From NCBI GenBank assembly GCA_023410885.1, contig JAEYPI010000171.1, positions 1 to 18,087 on the forward strand: 18,087 nucleotides of DNA, read 5' to 3'. Origin of the DNA: Bacillota bacterium. Its GTDB lineage: Bacteria; Bacillota; Clostridia; DSM-8532. A program made the translations under genes and the position numbers. Below are positions 1 to 6,764 of this stretch, in pieces; positions within the stretch are counted from its first letter, which is position 1, and each line of letters opens with the position of its first letter. The notes below the pieces were generated by a model, which worked only from the letters and a program-made list of their open reading frames with translations, was not told the origin of the DNA and searched no databases.

Positions 1-588
1 AACCGGCTCCAGCCACACGGTCTGCCATATACCCGAAACCGGTGTGTAGAATAGGCCCGAGGGTTTTAGTAGCTGTTTGCCTCTTTCCTGTCCGAAGGCA
101 TCTGTAGGGTCCCAAACAGCGACGGTCACTTCATTTTCTCCGTTCGCCAAACACTCAGTTATATCAAAGGTAAAGGGATAATACCCCCCCGTGTGCTCGC
201 CCACTTTTTGTCCATTGATCCATACCTCAGCCTTCCAATCCACCGCTCCAAAATGCAAGAGCAGCCTTTGCCCTTTCCAATCCTCAGGTATGGAAAAGGA
301 GGTGTTGTACCAAAGCCTTTCATCCGGCGATAAGGGTTTTCTAACACCCGAGAGAGCTGATTCAACGGAAAACGGAACAAGTATTTTACCGTCATATTCG
401 GATACCCCATTCATGCCCTTGGGTCTTATGGCATAATCCCATAAGCCGTTCAGGTTCATCCAATGATCTCTTGTCATCTGGGGACGCGGATAGTCAGGAA
501 GTACGTTATCGGGTGTCACATCCTTTGCCCATTTAGTCATTAAGCCTTGCCCTACCGGCTTCCAGACACAGTCTTTATTGTTTTCCAT
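1..588 (-). CDS. Glycoside hydrolase family 2 protein, N-terminal sugar-binding part (cut by window edge)
   Basis: The frame is open from an ATG at 588 to the left edge (196 codons), so only the N-terminus is present. The translation has the look of a GH2 beta-galactosidase/beta-glucuronidase sugar-binding (jelly-roll) domain: PRPQMTRDHWMNLNGLWDYA near residue 30, then PFSVESALSG, LWYNTSFSIPEDW, RLLLHFGAVDWKAEVWINGQ, VGEHTGGYYPFTFDIT and VSGIWQTVWLEPV at the edge. The immunoglobulin-like and TIM-barrel catalytic domains would lie outside, so the substrate cannot be read. The start codon follows the transporter stop codon by one base, with a GAGGGGGG ribosome site inside the end of that gene, so the two are translationally coupled in one operon. 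No secretion signal is seen, which suggests a cytoplasmic enzyme acting on imported oligosaccharides (inference). Confidence 0.9.
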   Translation of the reverse strand, partial: MENNKDCVWKPVGQGLMTKWAKDVTPDNVLPDYPRPQMTRDHWMNLNGLWDYAIRPKGMNGVSEYDGKILVPFSVESALSGVRKPLSPDERLWYNTSFSIPEDWKGQRLLLHFGAVDWKAEVWINGQKVGEHTGGYYPFTFDITECLANGENEVTVAVWDPTDAFGQERGKQLLKPSGLFYTPVSGIWQTVWLEPV

Positions 589-589
589 T

Positions 590-1882
590 TTAAGCCCCCC
601 TCTTTTTGTAGTTCATGATGATGATAACCGGAATAATGGCTGTTATAGATACAAGTGCCGCTACCTGAAAAACAACAGGTGTGGGAATAAAACCAGCTTC
701 GCCATTTATTTGAGCAGGAATACCATAGCGTGTTATTAAAGAAGATCCGATGGAAGGTCCGATAATCATGGGAAGCGCCACATTAAAGATCATTCTCACG
801 CCCTCAAACTGGCCTCTGCTCTCTTCAGGCATAAGGTTCTTCATCCAGGCACTTATGGATAAAAGCAGTACAATTAACCCGATAAACTGTAAAATGAGGG
901 TTATAACCATTTGGTAGATTTGTGTGGAGAAAGAGAATAGCAAGACACCTACAGAAAACAAAACAAGTGAGGTAAGGACTGAGCTCTTCACATATCCCCG
1001 GTCAACCAGCTTTCCTGCAGGAACAGCCACAAGCATTGAGGTAAGAATCGCTATAGCCGCAAGGATGCCTGCCGTGGATTTTGAAATATGAAGATAATTG
1101 TTAATATAAATCATCTGGTAGGGTGAAAACACCTGATACCCGGCAGAAAACAGGGCCAACGACGTAAAGACCAGAAATAATTCCTTATTGTCTCTTATGC
1201 TTTTCCAACTAAAGATCTTGGAAAAATGCGTAATAAAGCTTTTGATGGAAAGCCCCTGCATTCTGTGTAGCTGTGACGAATCCTTGAGCATTAATCCGCC
1301 GATGATGCCCATTAAACCCACCACAATTCCCAAGGTATAAAAGAAGGTATAATATCCGAATTCATCAATTAAGAAGCCGGATAATGCAGTTCCTATAAGG
1401 GCTGCAAGTAGAGGAAAAATAGAGATAACGCCGCTTAGCACACCTCTGTTGGATGGGTCTGAAATATCGGTGGTCCATGCATTGAATGCCGCATCATAGG
1501 CTGTCGACCCAAAGAAAGTCATAACGGCATCTATAATAATGATCATGACAATGGCTAAGCTGATATTTTTAATAAAGCCTGTTGTCGGAAATAAAACGGT
1601 TGATAATCCCCACAGGATATAGCCATAGAGGATAAAAGGCCTTCTCTTCCCTATCATGTCACTGACCGTACCCATGATAAGGGTTGTGACAGTGGCGGTT
1701 ATGGCACTAATGGCCACCATCCAGGCAATAGGCTTTGGATCCGGGGTGATGGTATCAAACACAAAAGTATTAAACCAGGAATTCTCCACATTCCAGGCAA
1801 TTTGGCCTGCCATGCCTAGCATAATAACGATCATCCAGTTTTTGCGACCAATTTTGGTAACATGACCTTTATCATTCTCCAT
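590..1882 (-). CDS. MFS sugar transporter (12 membrane segments)
   Basis: This 430-residue protein is hydrophobic throughout, with about twelve membrane segments and a short basic N-terminus. The loop between segments 2 and 3 reads GTVSDMIGKRRPFILYG, a form of MFS motif A (G-x-x-S-D-x-x-G-[KR]-R-R-P) that resembles the sucrose/GPH-like branch of the superfamily. A second related loop, PAGKLVDRGYVKSS, sits after segment 8, as expected for an MFS internal repeat. ATG 1882 is preceded by a G-rich ribosome site (CAGGGGGGC). A good promoter lies about 40-70 bases upstream. It is followed after one base by the GH2 gene, so it probably imports the oligosaccharide or glycoside that GH2 cleaves (inference). 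Export of a sugar cannot be excluded. Confidence 0.85.
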   Translation of the reverse strand: MENDKGHVTKIGRKNWMIVIMLGMAGQIAWNVENSWFNTFVFDTITPDPKPIAWMVAISAITATVTTLIMGTVSDMIGKRRPFILYGYILWGLSTVLFPTTGFIKNISLAIVMIIIIDAVMTFFGSTAYDAAFNAWTTDISDPSNRGVLSGVISIFPLLAALIGTALSGFLIDEFGYYTFFYTLGIVVGLMGIIGGLMLKDSSQLHRMQGLSIKSFITHFSKIFSWKSIRDNKELFLVFTSLALFSAGYQVFSPYQMIYINNYLHISKSTAGILAAIAILTSMLVAVPAGKLVDRGYVKSSVLTSLVLFSVGVLLFSFSTQIYQMVITLILQFIGLIVLLLSISAWMKNLMPEESRGQFEGVRMIFNVALPMIIGPSIGSSLITRYGIPAQINGEAGFIPTPVVFQVAALVSITAIIPVIIIMNYKKRGA

Positions 1883-1924
1883 GCCTCAGCCCCCCTGTAA
1901 GGAATATTAAGTTTTACTATATTG

Positions 1925-1953
1925 ATTGTACCAACTTTGACTGAGCTAGTCAA
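1925..1953 (-). promoter_or_regulatory. Sigma-A promoter of the MFS-GH2 operon
   Basis: Read on the minus strand, TTGACT (1948-1953) and TACAAT (1925-1930) are separated by exactly 17 bases. Initiation is expected near 1918, giving a leader of about 36 bases before the transporter start. Confidence 0.75.
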
Positions 1954-1954
1954 A
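1936..1954. promoter_or_regulatory. Palindromic operator candidate over the -35 box
   Basis: TTTGACTGAGCTAGTCAAA is a perfect 7-5-7 inverted repeat covering the -35 hexamer and most of the spacer of the MFS-GH2 promoter. The position fits a repressor site. The regulator is not identified; the AraC protein at 9642 is far away and that family usually binds direct repeats. Confidence 0.5.
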
Positions 1955-2050
1955 ACAGGTGTGAGATGAAGGTATGGTAAAATATCTGCCGCTGTTTCAA
2001 TAACCAAGTGCATGAGTATTCGACAACACCGTGAAGGTCATAGAGCATAC

Positions 2051-2090
2051 AAAAGCGGTTAGGGCTTAAAGCCTATAACCGCTTTTTGCT
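2051..2090 (-). terminator. Terminator after dapB
   Basis: AAAAGCGGTTA and TAACCGCTTTTT pair around AGGGCTTAAAGCCTA, which itself continues the stem (GGCTT/AAGCC). U-runs of four to five bases exist on both strands. It lies about 60 bases past the dapB stop and could also isolate the MFS promoter. Its outer arms resemble those of the asnA/PflX terminator at 5600-5651. Confidence 0.75.
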
Positions 2091-2152
2091 GCAAGCTTAG
2101 TGCGGTGGGTATTAACTCACCGCACTAATGCATCCCCGTTCTCAGTAAACTT

Positions 2153-2980
2153 CTATCCCTCCCGATATAGCACTATCTTCCGCTTATCAAAATATGAGGC
2201 CAGAACATTTTCCAAGTCCAGCACATCCCGCATTTCAAAAAAGCCTTTTTTATTCTTGATAAAGCGGATTCCTTTTAGAGCCCCGGCTGCAAAAGCCTTT
2301 CTGCTAAAGGATTCATGGACAATTTCAATCTTATCGTTTTCACCCGCTACAATGAGCTGATGGCGCCCGATAATGCCTCCAGCCCGAATGGCGTGAATGG
2401 GAATGTTCTCATCCATCTCGACACCCGATGATTCAAGGCCTTTTTCAATTTCGTCGGCAATTTTCAAGGCTGTGCCTGACGGCGAATCCTTCTTGAGCTT
2501 ATGGTGAGCCTCGGTAATCTCAAAATCATAGTCGGTGAGAATGCGTGCCGCAATATTGGATAAAAGCATCATAACATTGACACCCAAGGTAACATTGGGT
2601 GCATAGAGAATCCCTGAACCATTCTTTTTGGCAAGAACCATCATACGCATAATATCAGTCTTGGAAAACCCCGTAGTTCCAATGACGAGCCCTTTGCCAT
2701 GCTCTGAAATAGTCTTCACATGCTTCATGGTGGCTTTGTAATTTGAGAAATCTACAAAAACATCGGGCTTAAGTTTTTCAATGACCATTTTAAGCTGATT
2801 AGGCGTGTAAATTTTAGCTCCTGTGTTGGGTAGTCCCAATAGCTCCCCAATATCTTTCCCTGCCTTCGGGGAAAGCTCTGAGCAAATAGCGCCTACAAGG
2901 TTTATGTCCCGTTGTTCCATGAGAATGCGCGCAATTTCAAGACCTGTTCGGCCAAGGCCGATAAGGCATACATGAGTCAT
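2153..2980 (-). CDS. dapB: 4-hydroxy-tetrahydrodipicolinate reductase
   Basis: DapB reduces 4-hydroxy-tetrahydrodipicolinate with NAD(P)H in the diaminopimelate/lysine pathway, which feeds peptidoglycan. The 275-residue length is typical. The N-terminus has a Rossmann fold with glycine loop GLGRTG (residues 8-13); then come GTTGF (101-105) and the family signature EAHHKLKKDSPSGTA (157-171), in which His159/His160, Lys163 and the SGT loop are the catalytic and substrate-binding residues. GGIIGRHQLIVAG near 201-213 is also conserved. The glycine loop departs from the common G-x-x-GRMG form but keeps the fold. ATG 2980 has a strong GGAGGGAG site six bases upstream. No lysine-pathway neighbours are present: the gene stands alone between its own promoter and terminator, behind a long structured leader with a c-di-AMP riboswitch. 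Confidence 0.93.
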   Translation of the reverse strand: MTHVCLIGLGRTGLEIARILMEQRDINLVGAICSELSPKAGKDIGELLGLPNTGAKIYTPNQLKMVIEKLKPDVFVDFSNYKATMKHVKTISEHGKGLVIGTTGFSKTDIMRMMVLAKKNGSGILYAPNVTLGVNVMMLLSNIAARILTDYDFEITEAHHKLKKDSPSGTALKIADEIEKGLESSGVEMDENIPIHAIRAGGIIGRHQLIVAGENDKIEIVHESFSRKAFAAGALKGIRFIKNKKGFFEMRDVLDLENVLASYFDKRKIVLYREG

Positions 2981-3050
2981 AAAACTCCCTCCAATCGTAA
3001 ATTAAATAGACTTATTGGACGTATGAGCCTATGACACTACAACATATCAA

Positions 3051-3182
3051 CCACCCTCTCTTCCAACGCTTACGAGATTAGCTGACGGATTCGGGTCGAA
3101 AGAGTATAACCCTACCGGTTTGACCGGATTCACCCCAAAAGTTGGTTCTCCCGCTCCTTGTAATAAGGATTCAGCGCATGCT
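3051..3182 (-). promoter_or_regulatory. ydaO/yuaA-type cyclic-di-AMP riboswitch
   Basis: On the minus strand the conserved blocks of the ydaO aptamer appear in order: GCGCTGAATCC (5' arm of P1), GGGAGAACC, TTTTGGGGTGAATCC (from about 3141), a small CCGGT-CAA-ACCGG hairpin (3115-3127), GTAGGGTTATACTCTTTCG, then ACCCGAATCCGTCAGCTAA (3078-3096) and CTCGTAAGCGTTGGAAG, whose AGCGT closes P1 with GCGCT. The order and spacing match my recollection of the Thermoanaerobacter aptamer. The downstream gene on the same strand is dapB, with about 70 bases between. No obvious terminator or anti-Shine-Dalgarno strand is visible in those 70 bases, so the switching mechanism is unclear. Confidence 0.87.
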
Positions 3183-3215
3183 TGATTGATCTTAATGATC
3201 AGAAATGAGAATTTG

Positions 3216-3287
3216 AGAACCCCACCTGTTTCCGAAATCAAAGATTTCGAACAGGTACCGGGAACCTTGTTACGCCGTAATAAAACA
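3216..3287 (-). repeat. Hairpin element, copy 1 (in the dapB leader)
   Basis: The minus strand reads TGTTTTATTACGGC, then GTAACAAGGTTCCCGG, ACCTGTT, a hairpin (CGAAATC/GATTTCG), AACAGGT and GGGGTTCT. The same frame, with an identical 16-base core and a different, longer apical hairpin, occurs at 16837-16931. It lies between the dapB promoter and the riboswitch aptamer. Conserved flanks with a variable but still paired hairpin suggest a structured RNA or a small mobile palindromic element; I do not recognise the family. Confidence 0.6.
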
Positions 3288-3348
3288 GCATTAACATTAA
3301 TTTATCCGCCCTATTGGAAAATTATGCTTAACCAATAGAACTTTTTCT

Positions 3349-3377
3349 ATTATAGCATCGTGTGGGACTAAGTTCAA
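3349..3377 (-). promoter_or_regulatory. Sigma-A promoter of the dapB leader
   Basis: Read on the minus strand, TTGAAC (3372-3377) and a perfect TATAAT (3349-3354) are 17 bases apart. Initiation near 3342 would give a leader of about 360 bases. The leader opens with a hairpin (CTATTGG/CCAATAG, 3311-3338), followed by the repeat element and the riboswitch. This supports dapB as the riboswitch target. Confidence 0.75.
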
Positions 3378-3438
3378 CTTTCAGATTAGGAAATACTTAC
3401 AAGCCAAAAGCGATGTTGAGAAGAGGTAACAAAGACGC

Positions 3439-3463
3439 AAAAAGACCGGGTCCTTACCCGGTC
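3439..3463 (-). terminator. Terminator after the lipoprotein gene
   Basis: GACCGGGT/ACCCGGTC forms a perfect 8-bp stem with a four-base loop. On the minus strand it is followed by five U residues. It lies about 60 bases past the lipoprotein stop and separates that gene from the dapB promoter. Confidence 0.88.
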
Positions 3464-3520
3464 CTTTATGTAGCTCTTATTTCCCTGTATGGTCTCCCCA
3501 TCTGAAAACACAGGGCTAAA

Positions 3521-4399
3521 TTACTTAAAGGAAAAAGTATTAATAATATCCTCAAGCTGTTTTCTCTCTTCATCCGAGAAATAGGTCAGTGTGAATGTGA
3601 TGGCATAATCATCCACCAGAGTCACATACATGGTTTGAGTGATCTCCGCGCCTTGAAAGGTGAGTACAGCATCCACTTTTCCAAAATCAAGGCCGCCAAT
3701 CTTCAATTCTGCAATTTCACCCATGGCGTAATCCAGTCCTTGTGCTTTCATGCTCTGGGGTACAAGCTTGAGATAATGCTTAGGCCCATTAATGAGGGAT
3801 TTAGAAATACCTAAATTCTGAGCAAGAGCATTCATATTTGCATTAGTGCCCCCTATATAATCCAGGGGGTGCTGGCTGACAAAGAAAAGGGGGATAATCT
3901 GGGTCATGGCCAAATCAATGGCAGAGTTATTACCGCCGCTTTCCTTGATAAGGTCTGCGCCAAGCTGGTTAATATTTAAAAGCTGCTCCCTGTTGGCGGT
4001 ATGCCAATCATCTGGAAACATTACAGTAAACTTAAAAAGCTCATTGGTATAGAGATTTCCATCGATAACACCAAACGCTTTATCGGTATCCACTTCATCA
4101 GAGGCTTCGGGAGTCGCTTTTGGTGTAGCTTCTGGTATGGATTCCGGCGTAGCTTCCAGTGTAGCTTCCGGTGTAGCTTCCGGTGTAGTTTCCGGTGTAG
4201 TTTCCGGTGTAGCTTTAGGTGTAGCTTCCGGTGTAGCTTCCGGACTAGCCTCCGGTGTACGCTCGGGAGTGGAAGTTGAAGTTGCCTCCGGAGTACTTTG
4301 ATCATCGTCGTTTACAGCCCTCTGACCACATGAAGCAAAGGATGTCGTCAAAAGAAGCACACCAAGAAGAATTGCAAGAAGCCTTGATTTTTTTTTCAT
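3521..4399 (-). CDS. Putative lipoprotein with TPEA-repeat stalk
   Basis: A lysine-rich start, a hydrophobic stretch (LLAILLGVLLLTTS) and FASC with Cys24 form a lipoprotein signal, so the protein is probably anchored to the outer face of the membrane. Residues 36-99 are a low-complexity stalk of TPEA/TPKA/TPETT units, likely extended and able to cross part of the wall. Residues 108-292 form a globular domain starting DGNLYTNELFKFTVMFPDDW and ending DIINTFSFK, an architecture reminiscent of PsbP/DcrB-like domains in other clostridial lipoproteins; the resemblance is by eye only. ATG 4399 has GGAGG eight bases upstream. The gene is divergent from asnA and has its own promoter and terminator. 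Phe at the -3 lipobox position is less usual. The function is unknown. Confidence 0.8.
   Translation of the reverse strand: MKKKSRLLAILLGVLLLTTSFASCGQRAVNDDDQSTPEATSTSTPERTPEASPEATPEATPKATPETTPETTPEATPEATLEATPESIPEATPKATPEASDEVDTDKAFGVIDGNLYTNELFKFTVMFPDDWHTANREQLLNINQLGADLIKESGGNNSAIDLAMTQIIPLFFVSQHPLDYIGGTNANMNALAQNLGISKSLINGPKHYLKLVPQSMKAQGLDYAMGEIAELKIGGLDFGKVDAVLTFQGAEITQTMYVTLVDDYAITFTLTYFSDEERKQLEDIINTFSFK
4103..4294. repeat. 12-bp tandem repeat coding for the TPEA stalk
   Basis: About sixteen 12-bp units, plus-strand consensus TTCCGGTGTAGC, code for four-residue TPEA-like blocks in the lipoprotein. Units in the middle are nearly identical and those at the edges have diverged. This pattern suggests change in copy number by slippage while the reading frame is kept. 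Confidence 0.85.
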
Positions 4400-4467
4400 T
4401 TTATCAATCCTCCAATTATTCTGGTAAATACAAATTGACTAACTGTACTTTAATATGGGTGTACTTT

Positions 4468-4496
4468 ATGATACTATTAGTCGTACGTAATATCAA
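4468..4496 (-). promoter_or_regulatory. Sigma-A promoter of the lipoprotein gene
   Basis: Read on the minus strand, TTGATA (4491-4496) and TATCAT (4468-4473) are 17 bases apart. The -10 box overlaps a plus-strand TATGAT (4467-4472) that could serve asnA, so the two divergent promoters may compete. Confidence 0.6.
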
Positions 4497-4522
4497 TCCA
4501 TTTATGAAAGTGAGTGTAGTTT

Positions 4523-5539
4523 ATGGCTGCAAATCCTTATCGGACACCGAGCGATTACAAGCCCCTTTTGAATTTAAGAGATACAGAAGTAGCTATTAAG
4601 AAAATCAAGGATTTCTTCGAGAATGCTCTGGCTGAATCACTCAACCTAACTCGTGTTTCCGCGCCCCTCTTTGTTCGCCCTGAATCCGGATTGAATGACA
4701 ACCTCAATGGCATAGAAAGACCTGTTTCCTTTGACGTCAAGAATATTGATGGCGCCACCGTTGAAGTGGTGCAGTCCCTTGCCAAGTGGAAGAGAATGGC
4801 TCTGGGGCGTTATGAATTTTCCCTGGGTGAAGGACTTTACACCGACATGAATGCTATCCGCCGTGACGAAGAGCCCGATAACCTCCACTCCATTTATGTG
4901 GATCAATGGGATTGGGAAATGGTGATTTCCAAGGAACAGCGTAATCTGGATACGCTTAAAAGTACAGTTCAAAAGATCTATCAAGTCTTCTTAAAAACTG
5001 AGGACTATATTGTAAAACTTTATCCCACACTTACCCGCTACTTATCCAAGGAGATTGCCTTTATCACGACTCAGCAATTAGAGGATATGTATCCTAACCT
5101 CACACCAAAAGAGCGCGAAACCGCCTTTACAAAAGTGCATGGTGCAGCTTGTGTTATGCAAATTGGTGATAAGCTGAAATCAGGGCAGCCTCATGACGGT
5201 CGCGCCCCTGACTATGACGATTGGAACCTCAACTGCGACATTCTTTTCTATTATCCTGTTCTGGACACAGCCTTCGAGGTGTCCTCCATGGGTATTCGTG
5301 TGGATGAAGAATCCCTACTCGCACAGCTCGAAAAGGCTGCATGCGAGAACAGAAGGCATTTCCCCTTCCACAGTGATATCCTCAATAAGAGGCTTCCCTA
5401 TACTCTGGGTGGTGGTTTGGGCCAATCTCGTATCTGCATGTTTCTCTTGGGAAAAGCCCATGTAGGAGAAGTGCAATCCTCCATCTGGCCTGAAGAGATG
5501 CAAAAGAGCTGCGCTAATGAGGGCATTGTTCTCCTTTAA
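4523..5539 (+). CDS. asnA: Aspartate-ammonia ligase (asparagine synthetase A)
   Basis: AsnA makes asparagine from aspartate, ammonia and ATP (AMP-forming) and has a class II aminoacyl-tRNA-synthetase-like fold. The 338-residue length fits the family (about 330). Recognisable blocks are SAPLFVRPESGLNDNLNG (residues 46-63), ERPVSFDV, QSLAKWKRMALGRY (84-97), EGLYTDMNAIRRDEE (103-117), SIYVDQWDWE (123-132), HDGRAPDYDDW and the C-terminal LGGGLGQSRICMFLL motif 3. ATG 4523 has only a weak ribosome site (GAAAGTGAGTG), unlike its neighbours; an ATG at 4504 is out of frame. The gene stands alone, divergent from the lipoprotein gene and convergent with the radical SAM gene. Confidence 0.96.
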   Translation: MAANPYRTPSDYKPLLNLRDTEVAIKKIKDFFENALAESLNLTRVSAPLFVRPESGLNDNLNGIERPVSFDVKNIDGATVEVVQSLAKWKRMALGRYEFSLGEGLYTDMNAIRRDEEPDNLHSIYVDQWDWEMVISKEQRNLDTLKSTVQKIYQVFLKTEDYIVKLYPTLTRYLSKEIAFITTQQLEDMYPNLTPKERETAFTKVHGAACVMQIGDKLKSGQPHDGRAPDYDDWNLNCDILFYYPVLDTAFEVSSMGIRVDEESLLAQLEKAACENRRHFPFHSDILNKRLPYTLGGGLGQSRICMFLLGKAHVGEVQSSIWPEEMQKSCANEGIVLL

Positions 5540-5599
5540 ATCCGGACCTTGATGATAAGGATAAAAGTGAGTCTTAAATAAAATTAAGTATATAAAAGG

Positions 5600-5651
5600 A
5601 AAAGCGGCTTTAAGAGATACTCCATAGGATCAACCTCTTTCGCCGCTTTTT
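5600..5651. terminator. Bidirectional terminator between asnA and the radical SAM gene
   Basis: AAAAGCGGC (5600-5608) pairs with GCCGCTTTTT (5642-5651), and AAGAG pairs with CTCTT further in, around a long loop. It sits between the stop codons of two convergent genes and has U-runs on both strands. Confidence 0.75.
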
Positions 5652-5683
5652 GCTGCTATACCAAAAAACTTCACAGGTCACCT

Positions 5684-6562
5684 TTAGACGCCTGTCAAGT
5701 CAAATTCGGGTGTATACTCCGAGCATGCCGAATCCAGATCTTGGACAAATCCGTTGGTAAGACCTAATTCATGGAGCCTTCTGACTACCAAATCATATTC
5801 CCGTTTCGTAAGTCTTCTGTCGAGCCCACGAAAATGATGAGCATTGGGCGTAGGTGTATATTGACTCATCAGGCTGATATAGGCATCGTTTGGGATATTG
5901 TCATGAATCCACCCCAATACTCTCAAGGAATCGTGGGTTGCGTTGGGCAGGATCAGGTGACGAATAATTAAACCCTTCTGGATAAGACCTTCTTGATTTA
6001 ATCGCACCCCACCTACCTGCCGGTACATTTCTATAAGCGCTTGACTCGCATACTTAAAGTAATCACCCGCCCCCGAGTAAAGGGCTGATAACTTGGCACT
6101 GACATATTTTAAATCTGGGAGGAAAACCTCTATGAGCTTCTCCAGCTTTTTCAAGCTTTCCACCCGCTCATAACCGCTGCTATTCCACACAAAAGGTATA
6201 TTCATCCTGTGTTTCACAGCCTCAATACTCCTTATAACAGGCTCTGTAAATAAGGTTGGGTTGACCAGATTGATATTATGGGCCCCCTTGTCCTGGAGTT
6301 CAAGATAAATTTCTGAAAGCCTCTCTATTGTTATAGGCTTGCCCACTTTTCCATGACTAATGGGGTAGTTTTGGCAGTAGCAGCATTTGAGATTACAGCC
6401 TGAAAAGAACACAGCTCCCGAACCCCTGCTGCCACTTAAAACAGGCTCCTCATAAGGATGAAGAACGGCCTTGGCGGCCATGGGCAAATCCCCCATACCG
6501 CAATAGCCTATCTCATTTTGTCGTACTGTGCCACATAACCGTGGGCAGACTGAACAGATCAT
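5684..6562 (-). CDS. Radical SAM protein, PflX-like (COG1313 type)
   Basis: The radical SAM signature SGCNLKCCYCQNY carries Cys56, Cys60 and Cys63 (CxxxCxxC) for the 4Fe-4S cluster. An N-terminal block CSVCPRLCGTVRQNEIGYCG gives four more cysteines (3, 6, 10, 21), typical of the PflX-like group annotated as 'putative pyruvate formate-lyase activating enzyme'. Further family-like blocks are NLVNPTLFTEPVI, FVWNSSGYE, LPDLKY, GLIIRHLILPN and YISLMSQYTPTPNA. At 292 residues it appears full length. ATG 6562 follows AGGAGG by seven bases, and a TACAAT -10 candidate lies at 6598-6603 without a clear -35. No glycyl-radical enzyme is nearby, so the substrate is unknown and a true PFL-activase role is not supported by the context. 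Confidence 0.87.
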   Translation of the reverse strand: MICSVCPRLCGTVRQNEIGYCGMGDLPMAAKAVLHPYEEPVLSGSRGSGAVFFSGCNLKCCYCQNYPISHGKVGKPITIERLSEIYLELQDKGAHNINLVNPTLFTEPVIRSIEAVKHRMNIPFVWNSSGYERVESLKKLEKLIEVFLPDLKYVSAKLSALYSGAGDYFKYASQALIEMYRQVGGVRLNQEGLIQKGLIIRHLILPNATHDSLRVLGWIHDNIPNDAYISLMSQYTPTPNAHHFRGLDRRLTKREYDLVVRRLHELGLTNGFVQDLDSACSEYTPEFDLTGV

Positions 6563-6707
6563 CGGAAGTCCTCCTTTTTTTCTAGGACCTTTGGACTATT
6601 GTACCATGTTTCTTGTTTTGATATCGTATAAACAACGATTGAGTTCATGTCACATTTATTGTATGTATATCCATTTTTTATGATATTGTTATTTTTTATA
6701 GCAAAAC

Positions 6708-6736
6708 TTGACTTAAGTTGATAAAACCTTTAGAAT
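6708..6736 (+). promoter_or_regulatory. Sigma-A promoter of the abrB-like gene
   Basis: TTGACT (6708-6713) and TAGAAT (6731-6736) are separated by 17 bases. Initiation near 6743 gives a leader of about 22 bases that contains the GGGGGG ribosome site. The sequence upstream (6563-6707) is strongly AT-rich and shows nothing else I can name. Confidence 0.75.
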
Positions 6737-6764
6737 TCTTTTATAGACTATATCGGGGGGAAAA

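Noticed and set aside
3047..3241. A 64-residue open frame on the minus strand upstream of dapB
   Set aside because: It lies over the c-di-AMP aptamer and part of the hairpin element, has no ribosome binding site, and its composition follows the RNA structure.
3264..3277. Possible 16S rRNA 3'-end fragment (CGTAACAAGGT) in hairpin element copy 1
   Set aside because: The match to the 16S end is only about 11 bases and the following bases diverge; copy 2 does not extend it. It is probably coincidental.
4001..4305. Repetitive open frames in other frames of the lipoprotein stalk
   Set aside because: They come from the 12-bp repeat, whose length keeps all frames open; only the frame with a signal peptide and the C-terminal domain is a real gene.
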